Origin: Hydractinia symbiolongicarpus
Lineage: Eukaryota > Cnidaria > Hydrozoa > Anthoathecata > Hydractiniidae
Assembly: GCF_029227915.1 (NCBI RefSeq)
Contig: NC_079875.1
Coordinates: 7,440,001-7,504,000 of the forward strand
Reading direction: 5' to 3'
Length of the DNA stretch: 64,000 bases
Shown: piece after piece, positions 36,534 through 45,834 of the stretch
Layout of the letters: each line of letters opens with the position of its first letter
How positions within the stretch are numbered: position 1 is the first letter of the stretch
Notes under the pieces: generated by a model
What the model saw: the letters and a program-made list of their open reading frames with translations, nothing else
Database searches by the model: none
What the model was told of the DNA's origin: nothing
Made by a program: the position numbers and the translations under genes

Positions 36534-38648
36534 CTTTAATGGAAGAAAAGACGAAAATATATACGGTTATTCACATATGCTTGTAGAAATGAGGAATTTA
36601 TTTTTGTGCACAATTAAATTTGCCAAGAAAGTCGCAACTTGTCCTAAGAATAGTCTGACTGCGTTTTATCCCTGCTTTGAAACTAACATTTTAGAGGCTT
36701 GTCCCAATGAAATAAAAATTGGCACATTTATATTACGAAGAAAACAGAAATGTCAGCAGTTTTTCTGTGACATTACCGAAAGCTGGAAATTTATTTAAAA
36801 TACCACTATCTGAAAGCCAAATAAAATTTATTTAACATATATTTCGGTTTTTGAATAATTCGCCTAACAAGTTATTCCGATTTCCAAATTTTGTCGGATT
36901 TTACCCGAAAATTGGAAAAAACCTGGTTTTTGGGTAAAATACGACAAAATTTGGAAATCGGAATAATTATTGTACTTAAGGAAACGAAGTGGTGATGTAA
37001 GTTTTTCATGCTCTAAGGATAATCCTAAAAAAAGTTATTAGATTTGATAGAGATTTTTAGGAGTAGTTTCGAGTAATAGCCAATATCTAAGCCTCCTAGA
37101 GGTGTGGGATCAAAACATTTGGCATTTGCGTGCCTAATAGATAATTATTGAATCTTAGTAAGTTTCATTGCCATACAACATGGCATAAGGAAGTTATTAA
37201 AGGAAAACAGTCTGAGGCGGAATCCGCCCCCGCCCTCCCGGGACCGAATAGGTTTCAATGATATAACAAACAAACACACCTTTCTTCTGGCTATTTTTCA
37301 ATCCGAATTGACTCGAGGCTGCAGCTGCACTTTCCCAGCTCCATTTATGCGCTCTACGTAAATGACGCGTAATATATTTTTGACTAATATTGCAAACTGG
37401 ACATTCCTTAACGATGCTACCAGATTTTCTTTTTTTAAGTTGTTCCTTTGTATTTGTCGCATTGGCTTCTGTGGATTGAAGAAAAACTTCTTTCTCACTT
37501 TCTATTTCAGCATCAGAAACTTTCGTCGCTTCTGTTGCTCCATTTGTGACTTCAAAGTCTATTTGTGACCTTTTGTTTTGAATTTTTGAGTGCAATTCTT
37601 TAATAAAATTCTGATGATTTACCATTCCACGTTTGATGTTCTGTTGGAAAGTCTCGTCTTCTTTAAAAGTCATATCGTTATTCTCATCTATGTACGTAAG
37701 ATATACTTTGAAGTGCTCCTCGGTTTTTGCTTTTGTCCATTTCATTACTGTAGAAAACAAGCATATAATAGCGTCCGGGAGTAAAACCTTTATGATGTAA
37801 TCTCTAATGTAACCGTTTTCATAATGTTCTCCAAGAATCTGCCTTATTTGCTTCTCTATCATGGACATGATCTCTTCAGGTACCAATTCCAATAATTTTG
37901 TGTCATCAAGATCCTTCTGAGTTCTACCACCATTGGCAAATGCCAAGTGCCTCCAACAGTCTTCATTGCCCTCCATAGTACCTTTGACATAGCCACAACT
38001 TATGACAGTTACAATCAATTCTGCGTTAAACATGCTGATTCCTTTAATGGTACAATTTTCAGTTACTTCGTTTTCATTTCTTTTATTAACATTACTGATC
38101 ACCCGATCCAAGCTAGCGTAATTAGCTCTATCAGATATATATGCCGTGTGTTGCTCAGTTGATCGATGAATCTCGAGATCTTCGAAATGTACTGCGCATA
38201 TTTCACAATAACCATTTTCCTTTTTAGTCACGTCTTTACAGTTCGAATCCAATTGAATTTGCGTATTATCTCTTAATTCCTTTGGTAAAGGTTTACAAGA
38301 TACAAAAGCTGGTCCCTGATCGAGGTAGTTAATAATAGGTAGAGAAAGTTCTTTACACACAACGGGTTTATATTGTTTGTCTTTGTCTTCGAATTTTATG
38401 TATCTACCGTCCAGTATTTCAACTTTATTAAACATTCTTTTCAATTGCTTGGCCTCATTCACTATCTTCTTACTTTCCAATTCTTCTTTTTTGGCGCTTG
38501 ATTTTGTCACATTAACTAATTGCAAAGTCATCTCTTGCTCGGTAAATTTGTCTTTGCTCTCTCTAAATTTGCTCTTTGACGCTAAAATATTTTTTAAAAG
38601 TTCCGTTGCCGTTGATGGGTTCTTTTGCTTTGTTCCATCTTTGCTCAT
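34447..38648 (-). CDS. DBF4-like / C2H2 / tyrosine recombinase / Myb fusion protein (two exons)
   Basis: Exon A 38648-37280 and exon B 36533-34447 splice in frame (donor AAAG|GTGTGT, acceptor TTCCATTAAAG|AG, phase 1, creating Glu), for about 1,151 aa. Residues ~82-119 match DBF4 motif M (YIKFEDKDKQYKP, LPIINYLDQGP). Residues 147-185 are a DBF4-type zinc finger (GYCEIC, DLEIHRSTEQH; C148, C151, H161, H167). In DBF4 these parts bind and activate Cdc7 kinase. C2H2 fingers follow at ~416-434 and ~471-491. A tyrosine recombinase follows, with R852, K882, R963, H987 and nucleophile Y996, as in Crypton-like elements. Myb/SANT-like segments (TWTEKECEVLKHTF; SNEDIKTLKHYGG) close the protein. Both frames are intact. 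It is either an element-encoded recombinase or a domesticated gene. The ATG at 38648 is the first in frame after an upstream stop, so an earlier exon is possible. Confidence 0.82.
36872..36966. repeat. Long hairpin / MITE-like inverted repeat in the recombinase-gene intron
   Basis: Two arms of about 39 bases, starting TTATTCCGATTTCC and ending GGAAATCGGAATAA, are separated by a ~16-base loop and differ at only a few positions. The element lies inside the 37279-36534 intron that joins the DBF4-like and recombinase exons. It has the look of a tiny fold-back MITE. Confidence 0.85.
37198..37255 (+). repeat. GGCGGAATCCGCC repeat copy 1
   Basis: A palindrome GGCGGAATCCGCC followed by CCCGCCCTCCC and GACCGAATAGGTT recurs at 41127-41185, where ~20 extra bases separate the last two blocks. 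The copy lies just past the splice donor of exon A of the recombinase gene. Confidence 0.6.
37280..38648 (-). other. DBF4-like half (exon A)
   Basis: The 1,369-base exon encodes a Lys-rich N terminus, DBF4 motif M, the DBF4-type finger and a ~200-residue mostly helical region of unknown function (LELVPEEIMSMIEKQIRQIL, IKVLLPDAIICLFS). It ends with a C2H2 finger (CPVCNISQKYITRHLRRAH). A BRCT-like motif N, present at the N terminus of true DBF4, is absent, so this is not an ordinary DBF4 orthologue. Confidence 0.78.
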
Positions 38649-39035
38649 CCCACTCTACGAAAGAGATTACCCGCCTTTTAGACATAATTATTATAATTGA
38701 AAACTTTCTGAGAAAACATGTTGTATTTACACGGCAAAACATGCTTAAACATAAGACAACGCCGCCGGCAAAAACTATATAGCACTAGCAGAAAGGTCAT
38801 GTAATTTACATATATGTAAATAAAAACAAACTGGTTGGACATTTTATGCATTTATATTAGTATTAAGCCTCAAAATGACTAACCATTTAAAATTATAACC
38901 AACCTTTTTCTCTATATCCGTATTCCTCTCCGTTGTTTGATTCTTTACGCCCGTTGTACCTTCCATTACTTTCAAACCTATTGTGAAATTAAAAAAGTAG
39001 CAAAAAATAACCAGTTGTACATAATAAAAATTAAA
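38649..39035. other. 5' flank of the DBF4-recombinase gene
   Basis: AT-rich sequence without recognised coding exons. It would contain the promoter if the ATG at 38648 is the true start; no TATA or initiator can be singled out. Confidence 0.35.
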
Positions 39036-39262
39036 CACCGTAAAGATCCGAATAAGCGCCCAATATTTATTAAGCGCCCCTCGAATAAGCGCCCAGATAA
39101 TTTCCTCAAAGTTCAATAAGCACCCAGCACTTACTAAGCGCCCCCTCGAATAAGCGCCCACCTGATGAAAGCGCCCAGCGTTTTTAAGCCCTCCCTCGAT
39201 TAAGCGCCCAAAATATCTAAAAATTTAATAAGCACCCAGGGCGCTTGTTCGGATCATTACGG
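39036..39262. repeat. AAGCGCCC-rich interspersed repeat
   Basis: At least ten copies of the octamer AAGCGCCC or close variants (AAGCACCC, AAGCCCTCC) occur at irregular 10-30 base spacing, many as TCGAATAAGCGCCCA. The tract ends in CCCAGGGCGCTTGTTCGGA then CATTACGGTA. Related pieces lie at 39440-39540 (ACGCCCC) and 39856-39895 (AACGCCCTGGGCGTTTATTC). The reverse-oriented ends form an inverted repeat, suggesting a DNA-element origin. Confidence 0.65.
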
Positions 39263-39299
39263 TATTCTGGTTCAATCTTGGGGTCAGTCAAGAAGGCTG

Positions 39300-42000
39300 G
39301 AATAAAAGTGTTAAATTAAAAATCTTTGTACTATCTTAGATAGAATAGTGCATATAAGGCGGTTGCAGATGAAACTGATAAATGGAGGATCACTGTAATC
39401 TTTCAAAAAATGTGTTAATGGTTTAAATAATCGCTGTTTTCATGAAACGCCCCTCTTGTCTAAACGCCCCCATCTTCTTATCTTTTTAATTTAAAAGCTG
39501 CCTTTAATAGACACCCCGCTGGAATAGCGCACATCCAGCGGGAGCATTTATTCAAACCAAAAGGAAAACTCTCTTGCCTCTTTATTCGTAATAAGAAATT
39601 ATCTATGTACACTTTTTTCTCAACTTTAACTTTGCCGTAGGAAACGTTTTTTCCTCTTAGCAAGTTCATTTTTAAAAACCTCAGAAACTAGTTGATACTA
39701 CTAACTAGTCCAACTTTTATTTTTAAAATGGTAACATACATATGTCCAATAAGAACATCTCTTTTGTAAAGGCTTATCGAATATTTGTCGTAATTCCTGG
39801 CGTCTTTCCTTTCATCCGTAATTAAAAAAAATACTAAGCTCTCACTCACAAAATTTAATAAACGCCCTGGGCGTTTATTCGAAAAATTACGATATGGATT
39901 ATTAGATACTGTTGAAAACAAGAGGTAAAATAAAAATCACCGTAATTTCCTTATAAATGGTGTATGGATTATCCCGGAGAAATGGGAACAAAAGTGGTAA
40001 AAAGAGAATCATCGTCGGTTATCCAATGTTTTATCTATACGTAATCCAGCTTTTAGTCCCTGGCGCCTTTTTTCTTATGATGGTCCAGAGTGTTTATTAT
40101 CAGAGAGTGACTTCAATACTAATATAGTATATGGAGGAAAGACAGTTTTCGTTTTAAAATGCATAATTACCAATACCTTTATCAAGCTGTATCCTAACCA
40201 AAATTCTTCTATTTAACTTTAAATCTTGTGTACAAAAAATCGTTTTCCAAATCAGTGATCCAATTCGTTATTTTTACTCTCAAATATAAATCCCAATTAA
40301 ATCGCATAAAAGTGAAACAATTAAAGAGCACAGTTATATGTCTTCTTCTCTACGCTACATTCATTTGTCGGAACGAAAGTGCGAATGGTTAAGGCGAAAT
40401 GCATAACAGGTGTTACGTTTTGTTAAATACTTAAAACAAAAAGATGTCACCAGTGTATTCAATTTAAAACTGTAAGAAATCTTTATCTTTGATCCCTGTA
40501 CCCTTTGTCATTTCGATATAAAGCTACGTTAGCAAAAGGATCTAGGAACGAGTTTGTAATAGCTTAGGATTGAATATTGAAAAATTTGGCAATCTTGCAA
40601 GTGAGGTACAGGAATTTATTAGTCGCAGCAAAGTCGATAAAAATATATTCCCCTTTTTTAATTGTAGCTTAAAGATTTCGAGCGCGATTTAGAAATCCCT
40701 GACGAACCCGGCCAGACCTCGCAGACAGGCAGTAGTAATGCGTTTTGTTAATTAGCGTACGTTTGAGAGAGGCGTTTATTTTTAATGCGAGCCTTTTTCA
40801 TAATCGAAGGATGTTTACTAGTTTCTTAAATTTGTTGTTGCTATTGGTTATTATTAAAACAGATTTTCAGGCTATTTTGCGTAAAAAACAAAAAAAATGT
40901 TAGTTTGGCTGTCGGAAACTTCAAATATAATGTAAAAATTCGCCTTAAAACTTAGTAATTGATTTTTAGACAGATAGTTGTATTTTGGACAAATTTCCAG
41001 CTTCCGGTGACGTCACAGTAAAAATCCTGACAGAGTAAAATTTGTCGCCCTCTTTTTCTTATATGACGTAAAAAAAGTGTGCTAAATTTTATTTATTTTG
41101 TATAAACCTATCAAAAGTCATGCATAAGGCGGAATCCGCCCCCACCCTCCCTGTCAATAAAACTCTCTGGTCGAATAGGTTATTAACACTTGCGCTAAAA
41201 ATTAAGCAATATTCTACTAATGCTTGACTCTGGTTGCTTATAGATCAGATCCTTAACTCTAATACATCAAGACCCCGTTTATTTGAACATTAGGCCAAAG
41301 CGAGTTTAAGTTTACCGTTGTTTAGGAAAGTAAGAAAATTAGTAAAAAAAGAAGAATATATATTATTCCAATTAATATTAGGGTTAATTACAGAGCACTA
41401 ATCAACAGTGTCATTTTCATCCAACTTGAACACATTACTGTAACAATGCAGCACTCCATATATGAATTATGTGTGCTTCTCTGTACTATCGTTAATTTTG
41501 TGCTGTCGTAAACAAGCCGCCAAAGTCTGAAGCAATGCTAATCCAGTGTATCACAATTTTCTAGAAAAATAAAATTACATCCTACATGGAGAATCACTGT
41601 CATATCTTTCATAAATATTAATAATAAAAAGTATAAACCAGAACTGTAAATAGAGAATCACAGAATCATAGAAGGAGTTAAAAACTAAAGTAGCAAAAAA
41701 GAATCACTGTAATCTCTTTGATAAATTGATGTATGGATTATGAGAGGGGGTGGAAACGAAAGTGGTAAATACACAATCACCGCAATTTATTTAATAATAT
41801 AATGTATGGATTATCAATGAAAAAGGCAACAAAGAATCACTAATTTTTCAGATAAAATCATGTATCGATTACCAGAGGGAGTTGGAAACAAAAATGGCTA
41901 TCAAAAAAGTGTGTCACTTTTTGGACAAATGATCAGGATTATAAAGACACATTTTTTATTAGAAACACGAAACTTTAAGGTTGACAGTTGCCTAAATTGT
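39300..42000. repeat. Dispersed ~85-bp repeat family (GTATGGATTAT...AATCACNGTAAT)
   Basis: Related segments occur at 39370-39410, 39935-40020 and as degenerate tandem copies from about 41580 to 41900. Shared phrases are GTATGGATTAT, GAGGGNGTTGGAAACAAAAG, GGTAAAAAAGAATCAC and GTAATCTCTTTNATAAAT. No coding potential is seen. The intervening sequence holds no gene that I can support. Confidence 0.55.
41127..41185 (+). repeat. GGCGGAATCCGCC repeat copy 2
   Basis: Second copy of the palindrome block at 37198, here AAGGCGGAATCCGCCCCC, ACCCTCCC, then GGTCGAATAGGTT. Confidence 0.6.
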
Positions 42001-44940
42001 TAACAAAACAGGATAAAAAACATAAATCAGGTATTTTTGGCAGTTATAATGACATTAATATGATAAAAAAATCAATTATCATCTTTCATTAAAAGAATTG
42101 CAGAGTGCAGGAAAGATATATTAATTAAGATTTCTTATATAAAGAATGTGTATGATTTTATGTACAGTACATTCCAAGTTTGTTGTATAAAAATTTTCTT
42201 ACCTACAGTAATTGTATTTTGTCCAGTTCCCATACTTAATTTCAATGACAATCAACCTATTTGTGACTTTTCTGTCTAACCTTCAGCATGTTGTTGTTGA
42301 AAGCTTCCCTACTACTGATAATTTTTGTGTCAGTCTAAAACTATAAAACATTATATCATAAAGATTATTTAGTTCTTCAACAGGTTTGAAATCATAGCTC
42401 TTTACATAATAAGGTCACACTTTATGATAACTGTATATAACCCAAATTACTCTATTTAATTATTACATATCTTTACATGTTCCTCACATCATTGTTATTT
42501 ATATTTTTAATACTACTAAATTGAGAGCTCTCAAATAAAGTCAAATACCATACTATGTATAAAAACAAAAGAATCCATTCCAGTCGAAATACTCTTGTTT
42601 TAGGGATTAGGGATTATATATATTGTAATGTTTAAGTAGTTATATTCTTTCTCAACAAAACATTTTTGTCAGGTTCACAGTAAAAAATGTTTTGGAGCGA
42701 TAGCATTACCTTAAATGTACATTATATTATTTTGCGAAAAGCTTTAAAAAATTGTGGCTTACTGGACTCCAAAAATTTATGAAATAAAAACGATAAAATA
42801 AAAACAGGATTTGTTCTTATTATCGAGCATCTCGTCCAACCCTAAATATTCCTCAAGTCTCTGCTGCATCTCCAATAATGGCAAACACAAAATCCCTAAC
42901 AATGACTTTATGTATATTTACAATATACAAGGTATTAAGATGCCCCAGAGTTGGAGAAAAGTGACAAAAAATGTTTCTTAATTCGAAACATTTATGTGAA
43001 AGGGGTAGGGAGTGGGGTTGAAGCAAATCTGTTAACAAATTTTATTAAAACCATATAAACTTGGCTAATTTTAATTGATCTTGATGTAAACATTTGGTTG
43101 AAATTAATACGGTCTCTCTTAAAATGCCTAAATTAAAGAACTCGATAATTATAATGATGGGTATATAATAAATATTTTGGGGGAATATCGTCACACGATT
43201 TTAAAACACACCATTCCAAGTTTAACGTCATCGTTTTTATTTTTCCTAAGTTTAAACTTTAACAAAAAGATTGAGCTTTGTCATCAACATAAAAATATCC
43301 ACCCAAACACAAAATTTACTTTCACTGCACACTTTAACAATGCTGTGTCAGTAAAAACAAGATTAAATAATAGTTATAGAACATAGCTTGAATTTTTTTC
43401 AGTGGATATGATAAAAAAAAGTTAATTTCGAGAGGCTGCCTGGCCATCACTAGCCTACATTTCTATATGTTATCGTGTCATCTTTACATTAAATATTTCC
43501 ATATTTTTTTATGTTATGTCCTGTGTCTCTGTCTACCATCTTGTCTAAATGTCATATATCTAGTCCACATCAATGCCTATAAATATTGGTTATTACATCT
43601 TAAATGTACATATCAACTGCCCAAGAATACTTTTGTCAATCTTCAGATAAAAATTTTTTACTTTACCACACCAAACATAACACCGAAGTATATACAGTAA
43701 AAAAATATACTTTACATATACATTACGGGCTCTTTTGTAACTTAAAATCTTAGAAAAATAAACCACAAATGAACTAGAGTCAAGTGGAAGTTATAAAAAT
43801 AACGAAAAATTTAAAAAATAATCTAAACATAGATCAATTTCAGGTATATATACCTGTTACATTATACTTCATTTTGATGCTTCAAATTTAGGAAGATTCA
43901 TTTTAACTTTATTCATAAGTTGTTGCGCATAAAAACTTTAGCTTGAGCACTTTGCGCATAGAATGCTCAAAATATTTTTAAAATTTATAGCTATATACAG
44001 AAGCATCAGGGAAAGATTACTTTTCCCACTTTGTTTATTATTAGCTGTGCCATATTTATTTATCCATTTTAATTTATATATATATAATGGATAACAAGAG
44101 AGTTTGGCCAAACTAATCAAATATATACTGATATCAACTATACTGATACACACACACACACCTTTTTTTATTTGTTAACCCGTACAGAAGTGGATATTAT
44201 TTTATATAGAGAAAAAAATACTATCCAAAAAGGAAAAAGTTTTAGCTTTTATGGTTTCTGCAGCAATAGTGCATGGTCCCCGAAATACTGAAATCATCAA
44301 AAAAATTTGCTAATGTTTTTAAAATTTTATAAGCATTTTTCATGCAATTATCATGAGAGTTCAGCTCTTAATTTTCAGCCCTTAAATAGCTAGCTAGCTA
44401 GCCCGCATTCATTTTCGTGTTTAATCAAAAAAACTTTCAGAAAGATTTCCTGATAAAGAAATCTCAAAATTTTTACAGCAATAATTTTCAGCTTCAGAAA
44501 TAAGTTCGTGGTAATGAATAACTTATAATTCTGCAACTATAATCAAACTGTTACAGCTAGCTATAGCTAGCTATATTATTGTATATGTAGCTACCTAGCT
44601 ACTTTCAATAAAGTTCAAGAAAAAAATAAATCTATAAATATATATAGTTAGCTAGCCAGCTAGCTAGCTATCATAAATTATCAGCAGAAGACATTTGATA
44701 TTTTGCATATATCCAAGACAGATCTTCCCATCACAGCTGCAAATACTTAACAGAAGATTAAAGCAACCAGAAGTGTAATCTGTGATTAAAAATTAGTAAC
44801 CCTTATTTCTTTAAAAGTTTAAATACAACAGCTTCCGTTGAACATTAAACAAATGGTTAGCTACAGTTGTTAAACTTTTCGAATACACTGGCCAGAGTCA
44901 TCGCATGGCATCCGCTTGGTAGCCATTTTTTTAATGAAAA
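42001..44940. other. Gene-free AT-rich interval with AGCTAGCT clusters
   Basis: No exon chain is supported. Between 44385 and 44670 the tetranucleotide AGCT/TAGC clusters repeatedly (TAGCTAGCTAGCTAGCC, AGCTAGCTATAGCTAGCTA). A (CA)n run sits at ~44150. A short minus-strand stretch at ~42795-42870 reads LEEYLGLDEMLDNKN and could be a terminal exon, but no partner exon was found. Confidence 0.45.
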
Positions 44941-44964
44941 CATGATAATGTCACGGCTGCCGAA

Positions 44965-45110
44965 GTGGTTGTGCGGCTATCCTAAGTGGTTGTGCGGCTA
45001 TCCTAAGTGGTTGTGCGGCTATCCTGTATGGTTGTGCGGCTATCCTGTACGGTTGTGCGGCTATCCTGTCGGTTGTGCGGCTATCCTAAACGGTCGTGCG
45101 GCTATCCGAA
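44965..45110 (+). repeat. 21-bp minisatellite with the same GGTTGTGCGGCTATCCT core
   Basis: Seven consecutive units of about 21 bp, each a 3-4 base spacer (AAGT, GTAT, GTAC, GTC, AAAC) plus the 17-mer; the last has GGTCGTGCGGCTATCC. The 17-mer is identical to the core of the 84-bp satellite 12 kb upstream. GGAATATT and the (ATT)n tract follow directly. Confidence 0.9.
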
Positions 45111-45120
45111 AATGAATTAG

Positions 45121-45361
<241 letters not shown>

Positions 45362-45605
45362 TACCCAGGATAGGCTCTAATTCCTTATAGACTGTTATCT
45401 CCTGCGACTAGGGTCCTGGTGTACTTAAAGCTCCCATTTGAGCTACGAAAAGCGCAGCAATCGCTTAAGATATTAATCTTATTTTCATGCTGAAAGTTAA
45501 GCAGAAAGAATCGATTCACACTTTTATAGTCTTGCATAACTCAGTCAAGATCTTCCGCACCGACCGCGAACGCTCTACCACAAGGCCACCAGTTGGTTGG
45601 TCTTA
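45362..45605 (-). mobile_element. tRNA-derived SINE with (AAT)n tail
   Basis: On the minus strand the 5' head reads GGTGGCCTTGTGGTAGAGCG (A-box-like), then a diverged B-box region. The body contains GACTATAAAAGTGTGAATCG and the 3' end reads TATAAGGAATTAGAGCC, TATCCTGGGTAAAT, (AAT)n. The head and body are shared with 50330-50468. A functional tRNA is not proposed: the cloverleaf is too diverged. Confidence 0.75.
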
Positions 45606-45763
45606 ACGATAAGCAGGAAACGTCAACTGACCTACGAAAAGCAGTAACGTGTGCGGGTGAATTTCTGTTCGCTAAAGATTTACAATAAAGACACGACATT
45701 TTTTAAAATTTGTGTATCTAATTGTTATCAAAATGTTTATAATATAATACAAATATTTAACCT

Positions 45764-45814
45764 CATCTCCAGGACTTGTTAGGCTGCCCAACAAGTCCTG
45801 GGGACAAGCTATTT
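45764..45814. repeat. Hairpin/MITE remnant in the cyclophilin 3' UTR region
   Basis: AACCTCATCTCCAGGACTTG and CAAGTCCTGGGGACAAG are inverted arms around a short GC-rich loop (TTAGGCTGCCCAA). The ends resemble the AACCTCGTCCCC element at 28313. The hairpin begins about 21 bases past the cyclophilin stop codon and would be in its 3' UTR. Confidence 0.65.
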
Positions 45815-45834
45815 TCTCCCGAAAATCGAGATGT

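Noticed and set aside
34447-38648. Reading the two long minus-strand frames as two separate genes
   Set aside because: The second has no ATG near its start but an acceptor in the matching phase, and the first ends at a good donor, so one spliced gene is simpler.
42795-42900. Possible terminal exon reading LEEYLGLDEMLDNKN on the minus strand
   Set aside because: No convincing acceptor and no upstream exon could be linked; kept only as a note.
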